Source: Bradyrhizobium sp. ARR65 (GTDB lineage: Bacteria; Pseudomonadota; Alphaproteobacteria; Rhizobiales; Xanthobacteraceae). Taken from it: a DNA stretch of 64,000 bases. The notes under the pieces were generated by a model. That model did no database searches and had not been told where the DNA came from. It was given only the letters and a program-made list of their open reading frames with translations. This document shows positions 36,387 through 44,798 of this stretch, piece by piece. The DNA lies in contig NZ_AWZU01000037.1 in the NCBI RefSeq assembly GCF_000472385.1, forward strand, positions 10,535 to 74,534. The letters run 5' to 3'. The number at the start of each line of letters is the position of its first letter. Position 1 is the stretch's first letter. A program made the translations under genes and the position numbers.

Positions 36387-36815
36387 CTAGCGATCGAGCG
36401 CCGCGACCGCAAGCGCCTTGAGCACATCCTCGCGCGAAATGATGCCCGCGAGATGCTGGTCGAAATCGATCACCGGAATACTACGGATGCGGTGCTGCAC
36501 CATGAGCTGCAGCACCCGCGTCAATTTGGTGTCGGGGCGCACGTAGATGAATTCCGTGGTCATTATGTCGCCGACGGTCCTCGTCATCAGCTCGGCGTAG
36601 CGCGGCACCATCTGGTTCGGCGTGAAGGCAAAGCATTTCAACAGGTCAAACTTGGTGATGATGCCGACCGCCTGCCCGTCCTCCTCAACCGGATAGGTGT
36701 TGAAGTCATCACGCGCGAACATGCCGTTGACCTCATCGATCGTGAGGTCACGCGTTACCGTCTTGACCTCGCGCGTCATGTAGGTCCCGGCGGTCTCCTC
36801 GAGAAATTTGTACAT
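36387..36815 (-). CDS. CBS-pair domain protein in the fix cluster
   Basis: A 142-residue cytoplasmic protein made of two CBS motifs (about residues 13-65 and 80-138), ending in FDQHLAGIISREDVLKAL. CBS pairs bind adenine nucleotides and sense energy state. It sits between fixN and fixL and reads in the fixN direction; the gap to fixN contains the FixK box, so fixN has its own promoter. Homologues hold the same place in other Bradyrhizobium fix clusters. The role is unknown; energy sensing linked to microoxic respiration is an inference. Confidence 0.85.
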   Translation of the reverse strand: MYKFLEETAGTYMTREVKTVTRDLTIDEVNGMFARDDFNTYPVEEDGQAVGIITKFDLLKCFAFTPNQMVPRYAELMTRTVGDIMTTEFIYVRPDTKLTRVLQLMVQHRIRSIPVIDFDQHLAGIISREDVLKALAVAALDR

Positions 36816-36933
36816 GGGATCCGTCCCACTATTTTCGGGCGCGCGTCAGCGCGACAGCACGCAGCGCATGGACTGGGTCAGCAGATGTTGCGTCATTCCG
36901 CCCGCCCTTCTAGGCGCGGCGAGGAGCGGCAGG

Positions 36934-36947
36934 ATGAGTTAGATCAA
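36934..36947. promoter_or_regulatory. Degenerate FixK-like box between the CBS gene and fixL
   Basis: ATGAGTTAGATCAA matches TTGA-N6-TCAA at seven of eight positions. On the minus strand it is 118 bases from the CBS-gene start; on the plus strand it is 261 bases from fixL. It might place either gene under FixK feedback. Confidence 0.4.
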
Positions 36948-37208
36948 ACCAAGTTTAAACTCCGGAACATCCCTGAGGTCCGGCCGGCAGGGAGATCGGC
37001 CCAAATATCGGGGGCGGCGAGCCGCCCGGAGCTTGCACCGGGATCGCCCATAGGCGAAATTGCGGCGCGGCAGCACGATAGGAGGCAGGTGGGCCACGAC
37101 GGAGCTCTGTATGGCAGGGATCTGTTATCCAGGGGCCTGGTCTGGCGTCTTGTTGTATTGATCGTATTGAGCCTGGCTGCGAGTGAGCCTGGAATTGAAG
37201 ATTTGGAC

Positions 37209-38723
37209 GTGACCAGCCTGATGCGCCCTTCCAAAGATGAAGCACTCCGGGATGAGCGTTACCGCCTGCGGATCGAAGGATTCGGCGTCGGCACCTGGGA
37301 TCTGGATGTTACTACGCGCGAATTGGAATGGTCCGAGACCGCGCGCAGCCTGTTCGGCGTCCCGCGCGACCAGCCGGTGACCTACGAGCTGTTCCTTTCT
37401 CTGCTCGAACCGCCTGACCGCGACCGCATCGATGCGGCCATCAAGCGAGTTGCGGAGGGGCAAGGCAAACTCGATGTCTCCTTCAAAATCCCCCTCGCCG
37501 CCGGACGCATGCAATGGATTCGCGCCCGCGGCGGCCTGATCGCGGACGATGCCGGCGTTGCCAGTCACATCAGCGGGATCTTTCTCGACATCGGCGAGAT
37601 GAAGCTGCTCGAGGAAGCGCTGCGTACGCGGGAAAGTCACCTCCGCTCGATTCTCGACACCATCCCCGATGCCATGATCGTGATCAACGGCCGCGGCATC
37701 ATGCAATTCTTCAGCAGCGCTGCGGAGCGGCTGTTCGGCTATACCGAGCGTGAGGCGATCGGGCAGAACGTCAGTATATTGATGCCCGAGCCGGATCGGT
37801 CGCGCCACGACGGCTACATCGCGCGTTACCGTTCGAGCCGAGAGCCGCACATTATCGGCATCGGCCGGATCGTCACCGGAAAACGCAGGGACGGAACGAC
37901 GTTCCCGATGCATCTTTCGGTCGGCGAGATGCAGTCGGCCGGAGAGCCCTATTTCACCGGCTTTGTGCGCGACCTCACCGAGCATCAGCAGACCCAGGCA
38001 CGATTGCAACAGCTCCAGTCCGAACTGGTCCACATTTCGCGCTTGAGCGCGATGGGCGAGATGGCATCTGCGCTTGCGCATGAACTCAATCAGCCGCTCG
38101 CCGCTATCAGCAATTACATGAAAGGCTCGCGCCGCCTGCTCGAAGGCAGCACCGATGCCAATGCGGCCAAGATCGGGAATGCCATGGAGCGCGCCGCCGA
38201 GCAGGCGTTGCGCGCGGGCCAGATCATCCGCCGCCTGCGCGACTTTGTCTCGCGCGGCGAGTCGGAAAAGCGCGTCGAAAGCCTGTCCAAGCTGATCGAG
38301 GAAGCGGGCGCGCTGGGCCTCGCCGGTGCGCGCGAGCAGAACGTGCAACTTCGCTTCAATCTGAACCCGGACGCCGACCTGGTGCTGGCGGATCGCGTGC
38401 AAATTCAGCAGGTTGTGGTCAATTTGTTTCGCAATGCGCTGGAGGCGATGGCGCAATCGGAGCGACGAGAATTGGTGGCGGTCAATCGCAAGGTGGCGGA
38501 CGACATGATCGAAATCGAAGTCTCCGACACCGGCACGGGTTTTCCGGACGACGTGTTGCCAAACCTGTTCCAAACCTTTTTCACGACCAAGGAGACGGGC
38601 ATGGGGGTTGGCCTCTCCATCAGCCGTTCGATCATCGAGGCCCATGGCGGCCGGATGTGGGCCGAAAACAATGCAGCCGGCGGCGCGACCTTCCGTTTCA
38701 CTCTGCCGGCAGCGACGAATTGA
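37209..38723 (+). CDS. fixL: Oxygen-sensing histidine kinase FixL
   Basis: This 504-residue soluble kinase phosphorylates FixJ when oxygen is low. It has two PAS domains (about residues 17-130 and 140-260) and then a HisKA/HATPase kinase. The haem PAS keeps the proximal His in DRSRHDGY and the Arg in HIIGIGRIVTG. Counting from the GTG at 37209 these are His200 and Arg220, identical to B. japonicum numbering, which decides the start; ATG at 37221 would give His196. The phospho-acceptor lies in LAHELNQPLAAISNY, and HATPase boxes are NLFRNALEAMA and DTGTGFPDD. The long open frame extending upstream is not coding. FixJ follows after 10 bases. Confidence 0.95.
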   Translation: MTSLMRPSKDEALRDERYRLRIEGFGVGTWDLDVTTRELEWSETARSLFGVPRDQPVTYELFLSLLEPPDRDRIDAAIKRVAEGQGKLDVSFKIPLAAGRMQWIRARGGLIADDAGVASHISGIFLDIGEMKLLEEALRTRESHLRSILDTIPDAMIVINGRGIMQFFSSAAERLFGYTEREAIGQNVSILMPEPDRSRHDGYIARYRSSREPHIIGIGRIVTGKRRDGTTFPMHLSVGEMQSAGEPYFTGFVRDLTEHQQTQARLQQLQSELVHISRLSAMGEMASALAHELNQPLAAISNYMKGSRRLLEGSTDANAAKIGNAMERAAEQALRAGQIIRRLRDFVSRGESEKRVESLSKLIEEAGALGLAGAREQNVQLRFNLNPDADLVLADRVQIQQVVVNLFRNALEAMAQSERRELVAVNRKVADDMIEIEVSDTGTGFPDDVLPNLFQTFFTTKETGMGVGLSISRSIIEAHGGRMWAENNAAGGATFRFTLPAATN

Positions 38724-38733
38724 GAGTTGACAG

Positions 38734-39351
38734 ATGTCTGCAAAAGGAAAGGTCTACGTCATCGACGACGACGAGGCGATGCGGGAATCGCTCGATTTTC
38801 TGCTGAATTCCGCAGGCTACGACGTTTCGTTGTTCGAAACCGGGATAAACTTCCTCGAAGCGCTGCCGCAGCTTGAATTCGGCTGCGTCATTTCCGACGT
38901 GCGGATGCCTGGGCTCGACGGAATCGAGTTGTTGAAGCGCGTGAAAGCCGATCACAACTCTTTTCCGGTTCTGATCATGACAGGTCACGGTGACGTGCCG
39001 CTCGCGGTCGAAGCCATGAAGCTCGGCGCCGTCGATTTTCTCGAGAAGCCGTTTGAGGACGATCGCCTGATCGCGATGATCGATACGGCGCTTCGACAGG
39101 CGGAGCCCGCGGCCAGGAACGAGGCGCTCACGCAGGAAATCGTTGCGCGGATTGCCACCTTGAGCCCAAGGGAACGCCAGGTCATGGAGGGGCTGGCCGC
39201 CGGGCTCTCCAACAAGCTGATCGCCAGGGAATATGACATCAGTCCCCGCACAATCGAGGTCTACCGAGCCAACGTGATGACAAAGATGCAGGCAAACAGC
39301 CTGTCGGAACTGGTGCGGCTGGCCATGCGCGCCGGCCTGCTCAACGATTGA
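38734..39351 (+). CDS. fixJ: Response regulator FixJ
   Basis: This 205-residue NarL/FixJ-type activator has a receiver domain with phospho-acceptor Asp55 (VISDVRMPG), Thr in IMTGHG and Lys in FLEKPFED, plus a LuxR-type HTH (LSPRERQVMEGLAAGLSNK, then SPRTIEVYRANVMTKM). Phosphorylated by FixL, it switches on fixK. It is co-transcribed with fixL. Confidence 0.96.
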   Translation: MSAKGKVYVIDDDEAMRESLDFLLNSAGYDVSLFETGINFLEALPQLEFGCVISDVRMPGLDGIELLKRVKADHNSFPVLIMTGHGDVPLAVEAMKLGAVDFLEKPFEDDRLIAMIDTALRQAEPAARNEALTQEIVARIATLSPRERQVMEGLAAGLSNKLIAREYDISPRTIEVYRANVMTKMQANSLSELVRLAMRAGLLND

Positions 39352-39394
39352 GCTACGTCAACGCCGCCCTTGTCGTCCCTGTTACATAAAGGCC

Positions 39395-39820
39395 ATGATT
39401 CAGATCGGCTCACAAACCGCACCGGCTGTGACCGCGACTGCCGCCAAACCAACGATCTATGTGGTTGACGACGATGTCGGCGTGCTCGGCTCGCTGCGCT
39501 TTCTCCTGGAGACGGACGGCTTTTCCGTTCGGACGTTCCGGAGTGGCGGCGCGCTGCTGAGCGCGCCCGCGCGGGGCGAGGTCGACTGCTTCGTGATCGA
39601 CTATAAGATGCCCGACATCAACGGCATCGACCTGGTAGCCGAACTGCGAAAACGCGGCGCGGATGCGCCCGTCGTTCTGATTACCGGCTACCCCGACAAG
39701 AACATCGCCGCACGAGCCGCCGCCGCCGGCGTGAAGCACGTCATGCGCAAGCCGCTGCTGGAAGACAGTCTGATCAAGCAGATCCGAGGCGCAATCGACG
39801 AGCACCGGCCGAGGACGTGA
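39395..39820 (+). CDS. Stand-alone receiver protein between fixJ and fixK
   Basis: A 141-residue single CheY-like receiver with no output domain. Phospho-site Asp lies in FVIDYKMPDINGIDL; the Thr and Lys switch residues are in LITGYPDK and MRKPLLED. It sits 43 bases after fixJ and before fixK, as in B. japonicum, where a receiver also lies between fixJ and fixK2. It may act as a phosphate sink or a second FixL target. Confidence 0.88.
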   Translation: MIQIGSQTAPAVTATAAKPTIYVVDDDVGVLGSLRFLLETDGFSVRTFRSGGALLSAPARGEVDCFVIDYKMPDINGIDLVAELRKRGADAPVVLITGYPDKNIAARAAAAGVKHVMRKPLLEDSLIKQIRGAIDEHRPRT

Positions 39821-39867
39821 CGGCAGCTCTTCGAGCCGTCGTCGAATCCGTCCTGACCTCCGGGAAT

Positions 39868-39889
39868 CTACGTAGGTAAAGGCCCTTAA
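39868..39889 (+). promoter_or_regulatory. FixJ-type binding site upstream of fixK
   Basis: CTACGTAGGTAAAGGCCCTTAA combines a TACGTAG core like the FixJ consensus GTAMGTAG with a CCCTTA element typical of FixJ-dependent promoters. It lies 72 bases before the fixK ATG. This fits direct control of fixK by phosphorylated FixJ. Confidence 0.65.
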
Positions 39890-39961
39890 GATACCGCACG
39901 AAATTTTCAGCCGAGCGGTTAACTCGTAAGAAGTCGCCATCCGCCGCACAGGAGATGGCCC

Positions 39962-40660
39962 ATGCTGAACGCCTCGCTCACTCCCCTCAACACCGTCGTT
40001 ATCGGCAATAAGGCGCCGCCCGTTGGTCCCGCCTCGACAGATCCGTTCGCGGCCGTTACCGGGCATGCGGGGCTGGTGGCGAGCGAGTTCACCTACCGGA
40101 AGGACGAGGAAATCTACGGCGAGGACGAACCGGCGGAATACGTCTACCAGCTCGTTTCCGGTGCAGTACGCACCTACAAACTGCTATCCGATGGACGCCG
40201 CCAGATCGGCGCCTTCCACCTCCCCGGCGACGTGTTCGGCCTCGAGTCGGGCCCCTCGCATCGGCTGGCGGCGGAGGCCATCATCGATACCACCGTACGC
40301 CTGGTGAAGCGCAAGAGCCTCGAACACGCCGCAGGCGTTGATGTCCAGGTCGCGCGCAAACTCTGGGCGATGACCGCCGGCGAGCTTCGTCATGCCGAAG
40401 ACCACATGCTGCTGCTCGGACGCAAAACCGCGATGGAACGGGTCGCCACCTTCCTGTTGGAAATGGATCGCCGCCTTGCCGTCGCCGGCATGATGGCGCT
40501 ACCGATGTGCCGCCGCGATATCGGCGATTATCTGGGTCTCACGCTTGAGACGGTCTCCCGCGCGCTGTCGCAGCTTCATGCGGAGGGAATCCTCGGCTTC
40601 TCCGGCGCCCGCCAAATCGTTCTGCGCAATCGCCAGCGCCTGCGTAACATGGATGCCTGA
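39962..40660 (+). CDS. fixK: CRP/FNR-family activator FixK2
   Basis: This 232-residue activator has a cNMP-like beta-barrel and a C-terminal HTH (RRDIGDYLGLTLETVSRALS) that binds TTGA-N6-TCAA. It lacks the FNR [4Fe-4S] cysteines. Cys183 (PMCRRDIG) is at the same number as the redox-sensitive Cys of B. japonicum FixK2, and the length is the same. The C-terminal tail (RNRQRLRNMDA) corresponds to the degradation determinant known there. Ribosome site AGGAG precedes the ATG. Targets in this window are fixNOQP and fixGHIS. Confidence 0.95.
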   Translation: MLNASLTPLNTVVIGNKAPPVGPASTDPFAAVTGHAGLVASEFTYRKDEEIYGEDEPAEYVYQLVSGAVRTYKLLSDGRRQIGAFHLPGDVFGLESGPSHRLAAEAIIDTTVRLVKRKSLEHAAGVDVQVARKLWAMTAGELRHAEDHMLLLGRKTAMERVATFLLEMDRRLAVAGMMALPMCRRDIGDYLGLTLETVSRALSQLHAEGILGFSGARQIVLRNRQRLRNMDA

Positions 40661-40686
40661 TAGGCCTCGCTTGCTTTCGGTCGCCC

Positions 40687-42000
40687 TCAATATGCGCTGC
40701 GCCGTGTCTCCGGCATGATCAGAGCGATCAGGGCGAGGCCGAGCGCGGCAATGCAAGCCAGGCTCATGAAGGCAACGGAGCTTCCGAACTTGTCGCTGAT
40801 ATAGCCGGCAAGCACGGTCGAGAGCGAGGCCCCGATACCGGTTGCGGTGCCCACTATCCCCTGCGCCAGATTGAAATGGCCGGTTCCGAACGCAACATCG
40901 GCCACGATCAACGGCACCATCACGCTGAAGACCGCCGCGGTGACGCCGTCGAAGATCTGCACCGCGACCAGCAGATATGGATCATGGACGACGGCGAACA
41001 GCACTCCGCGCACGGTCAGCGCTGCAAGGCCCAAGAGCAGGATCGGCCGGCGTCCCCAAGCCTGCGCCTTGGCGCCGACCGAAGGCGATACCAGCGCCAC
41101 AATCGCCTGCGGCACGATGATGCAGGCGGCGATCAAGACCGGCGCCCACTGACTTGACCGCGTCGTGACCACGCCCGCCATCAGCGGAAGCATTGCCGCA
41201 TTGGCGAGTTGGAGCAACAGCACGCTGCCCGCAAAGATCAGCAGCGGACGCTGGCGCATCAGACTGAAAACGCTGGTTGCCTTTGCCTCCGGCGCCTCGC
41301 GCGGAACGCTGCCATGGCAACGCGAAGCATCAACCTCCTCTTCCCGGATGCGCGCGAGCGCCAACAAAGCCGGAATCGCCAGCGCGAAGGTCACGAGGAA
41401 GACCGAGCGGCTGGAGATCAGATAGCCGGCAGTACCCATCACTGCCGCGGCGACGCCGTTACCGAGCGACGCAAAGCGGGCGTTGCGGCCGAGCCGTTCG
41501 CCCATGGCCACCGGCCCGACCAGGCCCAAGGTGATGGCCGCGATCGCCGGCCCCAGCACGCAGCTTGCGGCCGCATGCAACACCGCAGCCGTGATCACCA
41601 CAGGGAAAATGGGCCACGCCGCATAGCAAAGCGCGGCGAAGGCGATAGTCGTGACCGCGAGCGCAGCAACCAGCCGTTCGGAACGAGCCGCGTCCACGAT
41701 CGCGCCGCCCGGCATTTGCCCGATCAGGCCGACCACGCCGCCGATCGACAGCACCAGGCCAATCTGCGCTTGAGTCCATTTCTGCGTGGTCAGATAGACT
41801 GCAATGAACGGGCCGAACCCGGTCTGGACGTCGGCCAGGAAGAAGATGAACCAGTCCAATCCGCGCAAGCTTTGGCGCGAAGGCATAGGCATCATCATCA
41901 TGGCCGTGCCCCGTGCGCGTGGCGCGGAATCGCGGCCACCGAATGCCCCTTCGCGACGGTTCTTGTCGGTACGATCGAGCGAATGCGACAACAGCATCAC
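40687..42000 (-). CDS. MFS transporter
   Basis: A twelve-helix major-facilitator protein of 437 residues, or about 404 if translation starts at the Met cluster near 41900 (MMMMPMPSRQSLRG). It shows typical MFS loops (GLIGQMPGGAIVDAARSERL, GLLADK-type ISDKFGSS). The substrate is unknown. It follows the PRC-barrel gene by 20 bases and is probably the last gene of the stress-promoter operon starting at 46562. Confidence 0.82.
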   Translation of the reverse strand: MMLLSHSLDRTDKNRREGAFGGRDSAPRARGTAMMMMPMPSRQSLRGLDWFIFFLADVQTGFGPFIAVYLTTQKWTQAQIGLVLSIGGVVGLIGQMPGGAIVDAARSERLVAALAVTTIAFAALCYAAWPIFPVVITAAVLHAAASCVLGPAIAAITLGLVGPVAMGERLGRNARFASLGNGVAAAVMGTAGYLISSRSVFLVTFALAIPALLALARIREEEVDASRCHGSVPREAPEAKATSVFSLMRQRPLLIFAGSVLLLQLANAAMLPLMAGVVTTRSSQWAPVLIAACIIVPQAIVALVSPSVGAKAQAWGRRPILLLGLAALTVRGVLFAVVHDPYLLVAVQIFDGVTAAVFSVMVPLIVADVAFGTGHFNLAQGIVGTATGIGASLSTVLAGYISDKFGSSVAFMSLACIAALGLALIALIMPETRRSAY

Positions 42001-42020
42001 CGCACGATTCCCTGCCTCGC

Positions 42021-42491
42021 TCAGTGATCTTCCAGCGGCTGCAAATTGCCGGCCGCCCCCAAAACCACGATCGGCTTGTCCTCCTTGTATTCGGGTGCCG
42101 CGGCGACCTGCGCTTTGGTCAATTCGAGCGTTATGGCGTCGGCATTATTGCCGAGGCGCCCGAAATGCAGCGCGTTCCAATCGACCACGATCTTCCGGCT
42201 GCCGACGCCGAGGAAACCGCCGAAATCGATCACCGCGGCGCGCACGGTTCCGGTACGATCGACGATGACATCCACGATACGACCCATGTCCTCATTCGTG
42301 GGACTGCGAACATCCTTGCCGAGCACGCCATGCGCGTCCTTTGGGCCAATGATGGTGACGGAAGGCGGCGGCGCGTGCTCATCCGTCGCGGCGGGCGGCT
42401 TGGCTTGCGGTTCGTCCGCCGCGTAGGACCGCGCGCCGTTAAACGACGCGAGCGCGGCCGCAAGCAGGATCACCGATGCTCTGCAACGCAT
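42021..42491 (-). CDS. Exported PRC-barrel domain protein
   Basis: This 156-residue protein has a signal peptide (MRCRASVILLAAALASFNGA) and a PRC-barrel domain (GKDVRSPTNEDMGRIVDVIV, AAVIDFGGFLGVGSRKI). PRC-barrel proteins are frequent members of general stress regulons in rhizobia. Their exact role is unclear. It lies 30 bases after the glucosidase gene. Confidence 0.85.
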   Translation of the reverse strand: MRCRASVILLAAALASFNGARSYAADEPQAKPPAATDEHAPPPSVTIIGPKDAHGVLGKDVRSPTNEDMGRIVDVIVDRTGTVRAAVIDFGGFLGVGSRKIVVDWNALHFGRLGNNADAITLELTKAQVAAAPEYKEDKPIVVLGAAGNLQPLEDH

Positions 42492-42521
42492 ACGTCCTCC
42501 TTACGTATCGAAGGCCGCGCG

Positions 42522-44729
42522 TCAATGCGCCAAAACGATCGATACCTGAATTTGCCCGCGCCGGCGCAGCACCTCCATCGACACGTCCTCGCCATGACGG
42601 CGCATGTGCAGGTCGACGCTCGACGGGCCCAATCGCAGTTCGCGCAAGATGACCTCGTTGAGGAAAGTCGGGAGCCGCGGATTGCGCAGCCGTATCTCGT
42701 TACGATCGACGTCAAACTCGATACCGAGCGCCGCTTCCAGCAAGGTGAATGGTGTCGCGCTGGCCCAGGCCTGCGGCGCGCAAGCGACCGGATAGAGCGT
42801 CGGCCCGCGACTCCTTTCGCGGCGGAAGCCACAGAATAGTTCAGGCAGCCTGCGCAGGTCCATATAGGTCGCCGCGTCGAACAGGCCCTTGAAGACCTGC
42901 TCGACCGAATGCTTCAAGCCGTAGCGCGCCAGCCCCAAGGCGATCAGCGCATTGTCATGCGGCCAGATCGAACCGTTGTGATATGACATCGGATTGTAGC
43001 GCGACTCGCCGAGCGCGATTGTGCGGATGCCCCAGCCGGTAAAGAAGTACGGCCGCATCAGGTCGGCCGCGACCCTGCGCGCCCGATCATCGCGCACCAT
43101 TCCGCTGAACAGAAGCTGCCCCGCATTGGAACTGCGCACCTTGCAGGGACGCTTGTTCCCGTCCAGCGCCAGCGCATACGTACCGAGATCCTCGCACCAG
43201 AAGGCCTCCTCAAATCGCTCGGCGAGCCGCAGCGCTTCGAGCTCCAGTTTTTGCGCGACTTCTCGCCGGCCGAGCCGCAGCGCGCAACGGGCCGCCATCC
43301 GTTTGGCGGCGAACACATAACCCTGCACCTCGGCGAGCGCGATATGACCTTCGGCTAACTTACCATCGGCATGGAAGATCGCGTCGTAAGAATCCTTCCA
43401 ACCCTGGTTGGCAAGGCCCTGCTCGGAGGCACGCAAATATTCGACAAAGCCGTCGCCATCGGGATCACCGGCGCCGTCGATCCAGCGCAGCGCCAGTTCG
43501 ATCGCCGGCCACAATTCGGTCAATGTTTCCTCGTCGCCGGTGCGCTCGACATAGAGCCCTGCCAAAAGCACGAAAAGCGGCGTCGCATCGACACTGCCGT
43601 AATATTGCGCAAACGGCACCTCGCGCAGCGCGGCCATCTCGCCACCCCGCATTTCATGCAAGACCTTTCCGGGTTCCGCGTCGGCGAGGGGATCGGTCGC
43701 GTGCGCCTGATAATGAGCGAGCCGTCGCAGCACGCCGCGCGCGACCCGCGGGTCGATCCACAACATCTGCAACGCGGTGATGATGCCGTCGCGACCGAAG
43801 GTCGTGGAATACCAGGGTATCCCGGCATAGGGATATCGTCCCTGCGGCGTCTCGGTCATGAGCATGTTGAGGTCGGCCATCGCCTGACACAACACCTCAT
43901 TGAAAATGTCGTTGGAGGTTTCGATGCTCGCGGCGCTCGCGGTCGAGCAGCGCATCTCCCGGCGATGCGCCAGCAGCGCCGGGAAGAACCGCGCCGGCCG
44001 GAAGCTCATGGGCTTGTTGCAGGATGCCGCGACGAACAGCGAACTCGTTTGCTGCGGGCCGAGCTCGAAATGATACGTCGCAGAGTTGACCGCAAGCCGC
44101 GTGGGCCGCGGATCAAAATGCAGCGCAGTGCAGCGGCCGGCTCCGTCGAGGCCCCTGTATTCGAAAATCACATCGGAGGGACTCAGCAATTTCGCCGAGC
44201 CCACGCCACGCCGCGCACGCTTCTCGCCACGCACCTCGAACAGATCGGCGAAATCGTTATCGAACAAGAACGTCAGATCGAAGCTTGCCGGATAATCGCC
44301 ATGGTTCTGCAGGCCGACGCGTTGATAGGCGGTGCCGTGCCAGAGGAAGATCGTGCGCACGATGTGCAGCACGTCCTTTGGCAGGACGATGCGGCCCTGC
44401 CGATAAACGTCGGGATTGGTCAGATCGACGGTGAGGGCCGAGTTGTCGTCGCGCAGATTGGAGCCCAGCAGCAGCGGCTGCACGTCATCGAGCACAAGCT
44501 CCAATCGCGCCAAATACCGGGTGTCGTGATTGAACAAGCCGTCTGGTCCGCCGGCGGAAGCACCGATGTCACCATGGCTGTCGAGCACGATGAAAGTATC
44601 GTCATGCTTGAGCGAGCGCCGCGGCCGCGCCGCGGGGCCCGTCATCGGGATGTAAAAGGCCTGTTCCGCAACGAAGGTTTCGGACGTGCGGGAGGTTGCA
44701 ACGACCTGGGTGACGATTTCGGCTGCCAT
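42522..44729 (-). CDS. Glycogen debranching-like amylo-alpha-1,6-glucosidase
   Basis: This 735-residue cytoplasmic protein has an N-terminal GDE/DUF4964-like beta domain (DTFIVLDSHGDIG, DGLFNHDTRYLARLEL) and a C-terminal (alpha/alpha)6 barrel of the GH15/GH63/GH133 type (PYAGIPWYSTTFGRDGI, GWKDSYDAIFHADG, NPMSYHNGSIWPHDNALIAL). The Asp/Glu in FGRDG and in the GWKDS segment are likely catalytic. It probably removes alpha-1,6-linked glucose or a related stub. It lies 69 bases after the ABC exporter gene and with it probably forms one operon. Confidence 0.85.
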   Translation of the reverse strand: MAAEIVTQVVATSRTSETFVAEQAFYIPMTGPAARPRRSLKHDDTFIVLDSHGDIGASAGGPDGLFNHDTRYLARLELVLDDVQPLLLGSNLRDDNSALTVDLTNPDVYRQGRIVLPKDVLHIVRTIFLWHGTAYQRVGLQNHGDYPASFDLTFLFDNDFADLFEVRGEKRARRGVGSAKLLSPSDVIFEYRGLDGAGRCTALHFDPRPTRLAVNSATYHFELGPQQTSSLFVAASCNKPMSFRPARFFPALLAHRREMRCSTASAASIETSNDIFNEVLCQAMADLNMLMTETPQGRYPYAGIPWYSTTFGRDGIITALQMLWIDPRVARGVLRRLAHYQAHATDPLADAEPGKVLHEMRGGEMAALREVPFAQYYGSVDATPLFVLLAGLYVERTGDEETLTELWPAIELALRWIDGAGDPDGDGFVEYLRASEQGLANQGWKDSYDAIFHADGKLAEGHIALAEVQGYVFAAKRMAARCALRLGRREVAQKLELEALRLAERFEEAFWCEDLGTYALALDGNKRPCKVRSSNAGQLLFSGMVRDDRARRVAADLMRPYFFTGWGIRTIALGESRYNPMSYHNGSIWPHDNALIALGLARYGLKHSVEQVFKGLFDAATYMDLRRLPELFCGFRRERSRGPTLYPVACAPQAWASATPFTLLEAALGIEFDVDRNEIRLRNPRLPTFLNEVILRELRLGPSSVDLHMRRHGEDVSMEVLRRRGQIQVSIVLAH

Positions 44730-44798
44730 GTTGACCTCGTGCGAATCCGCTCACGCCCGCCCCACGATACGCAACCGGACCTGTACGCCAATGGGCTA

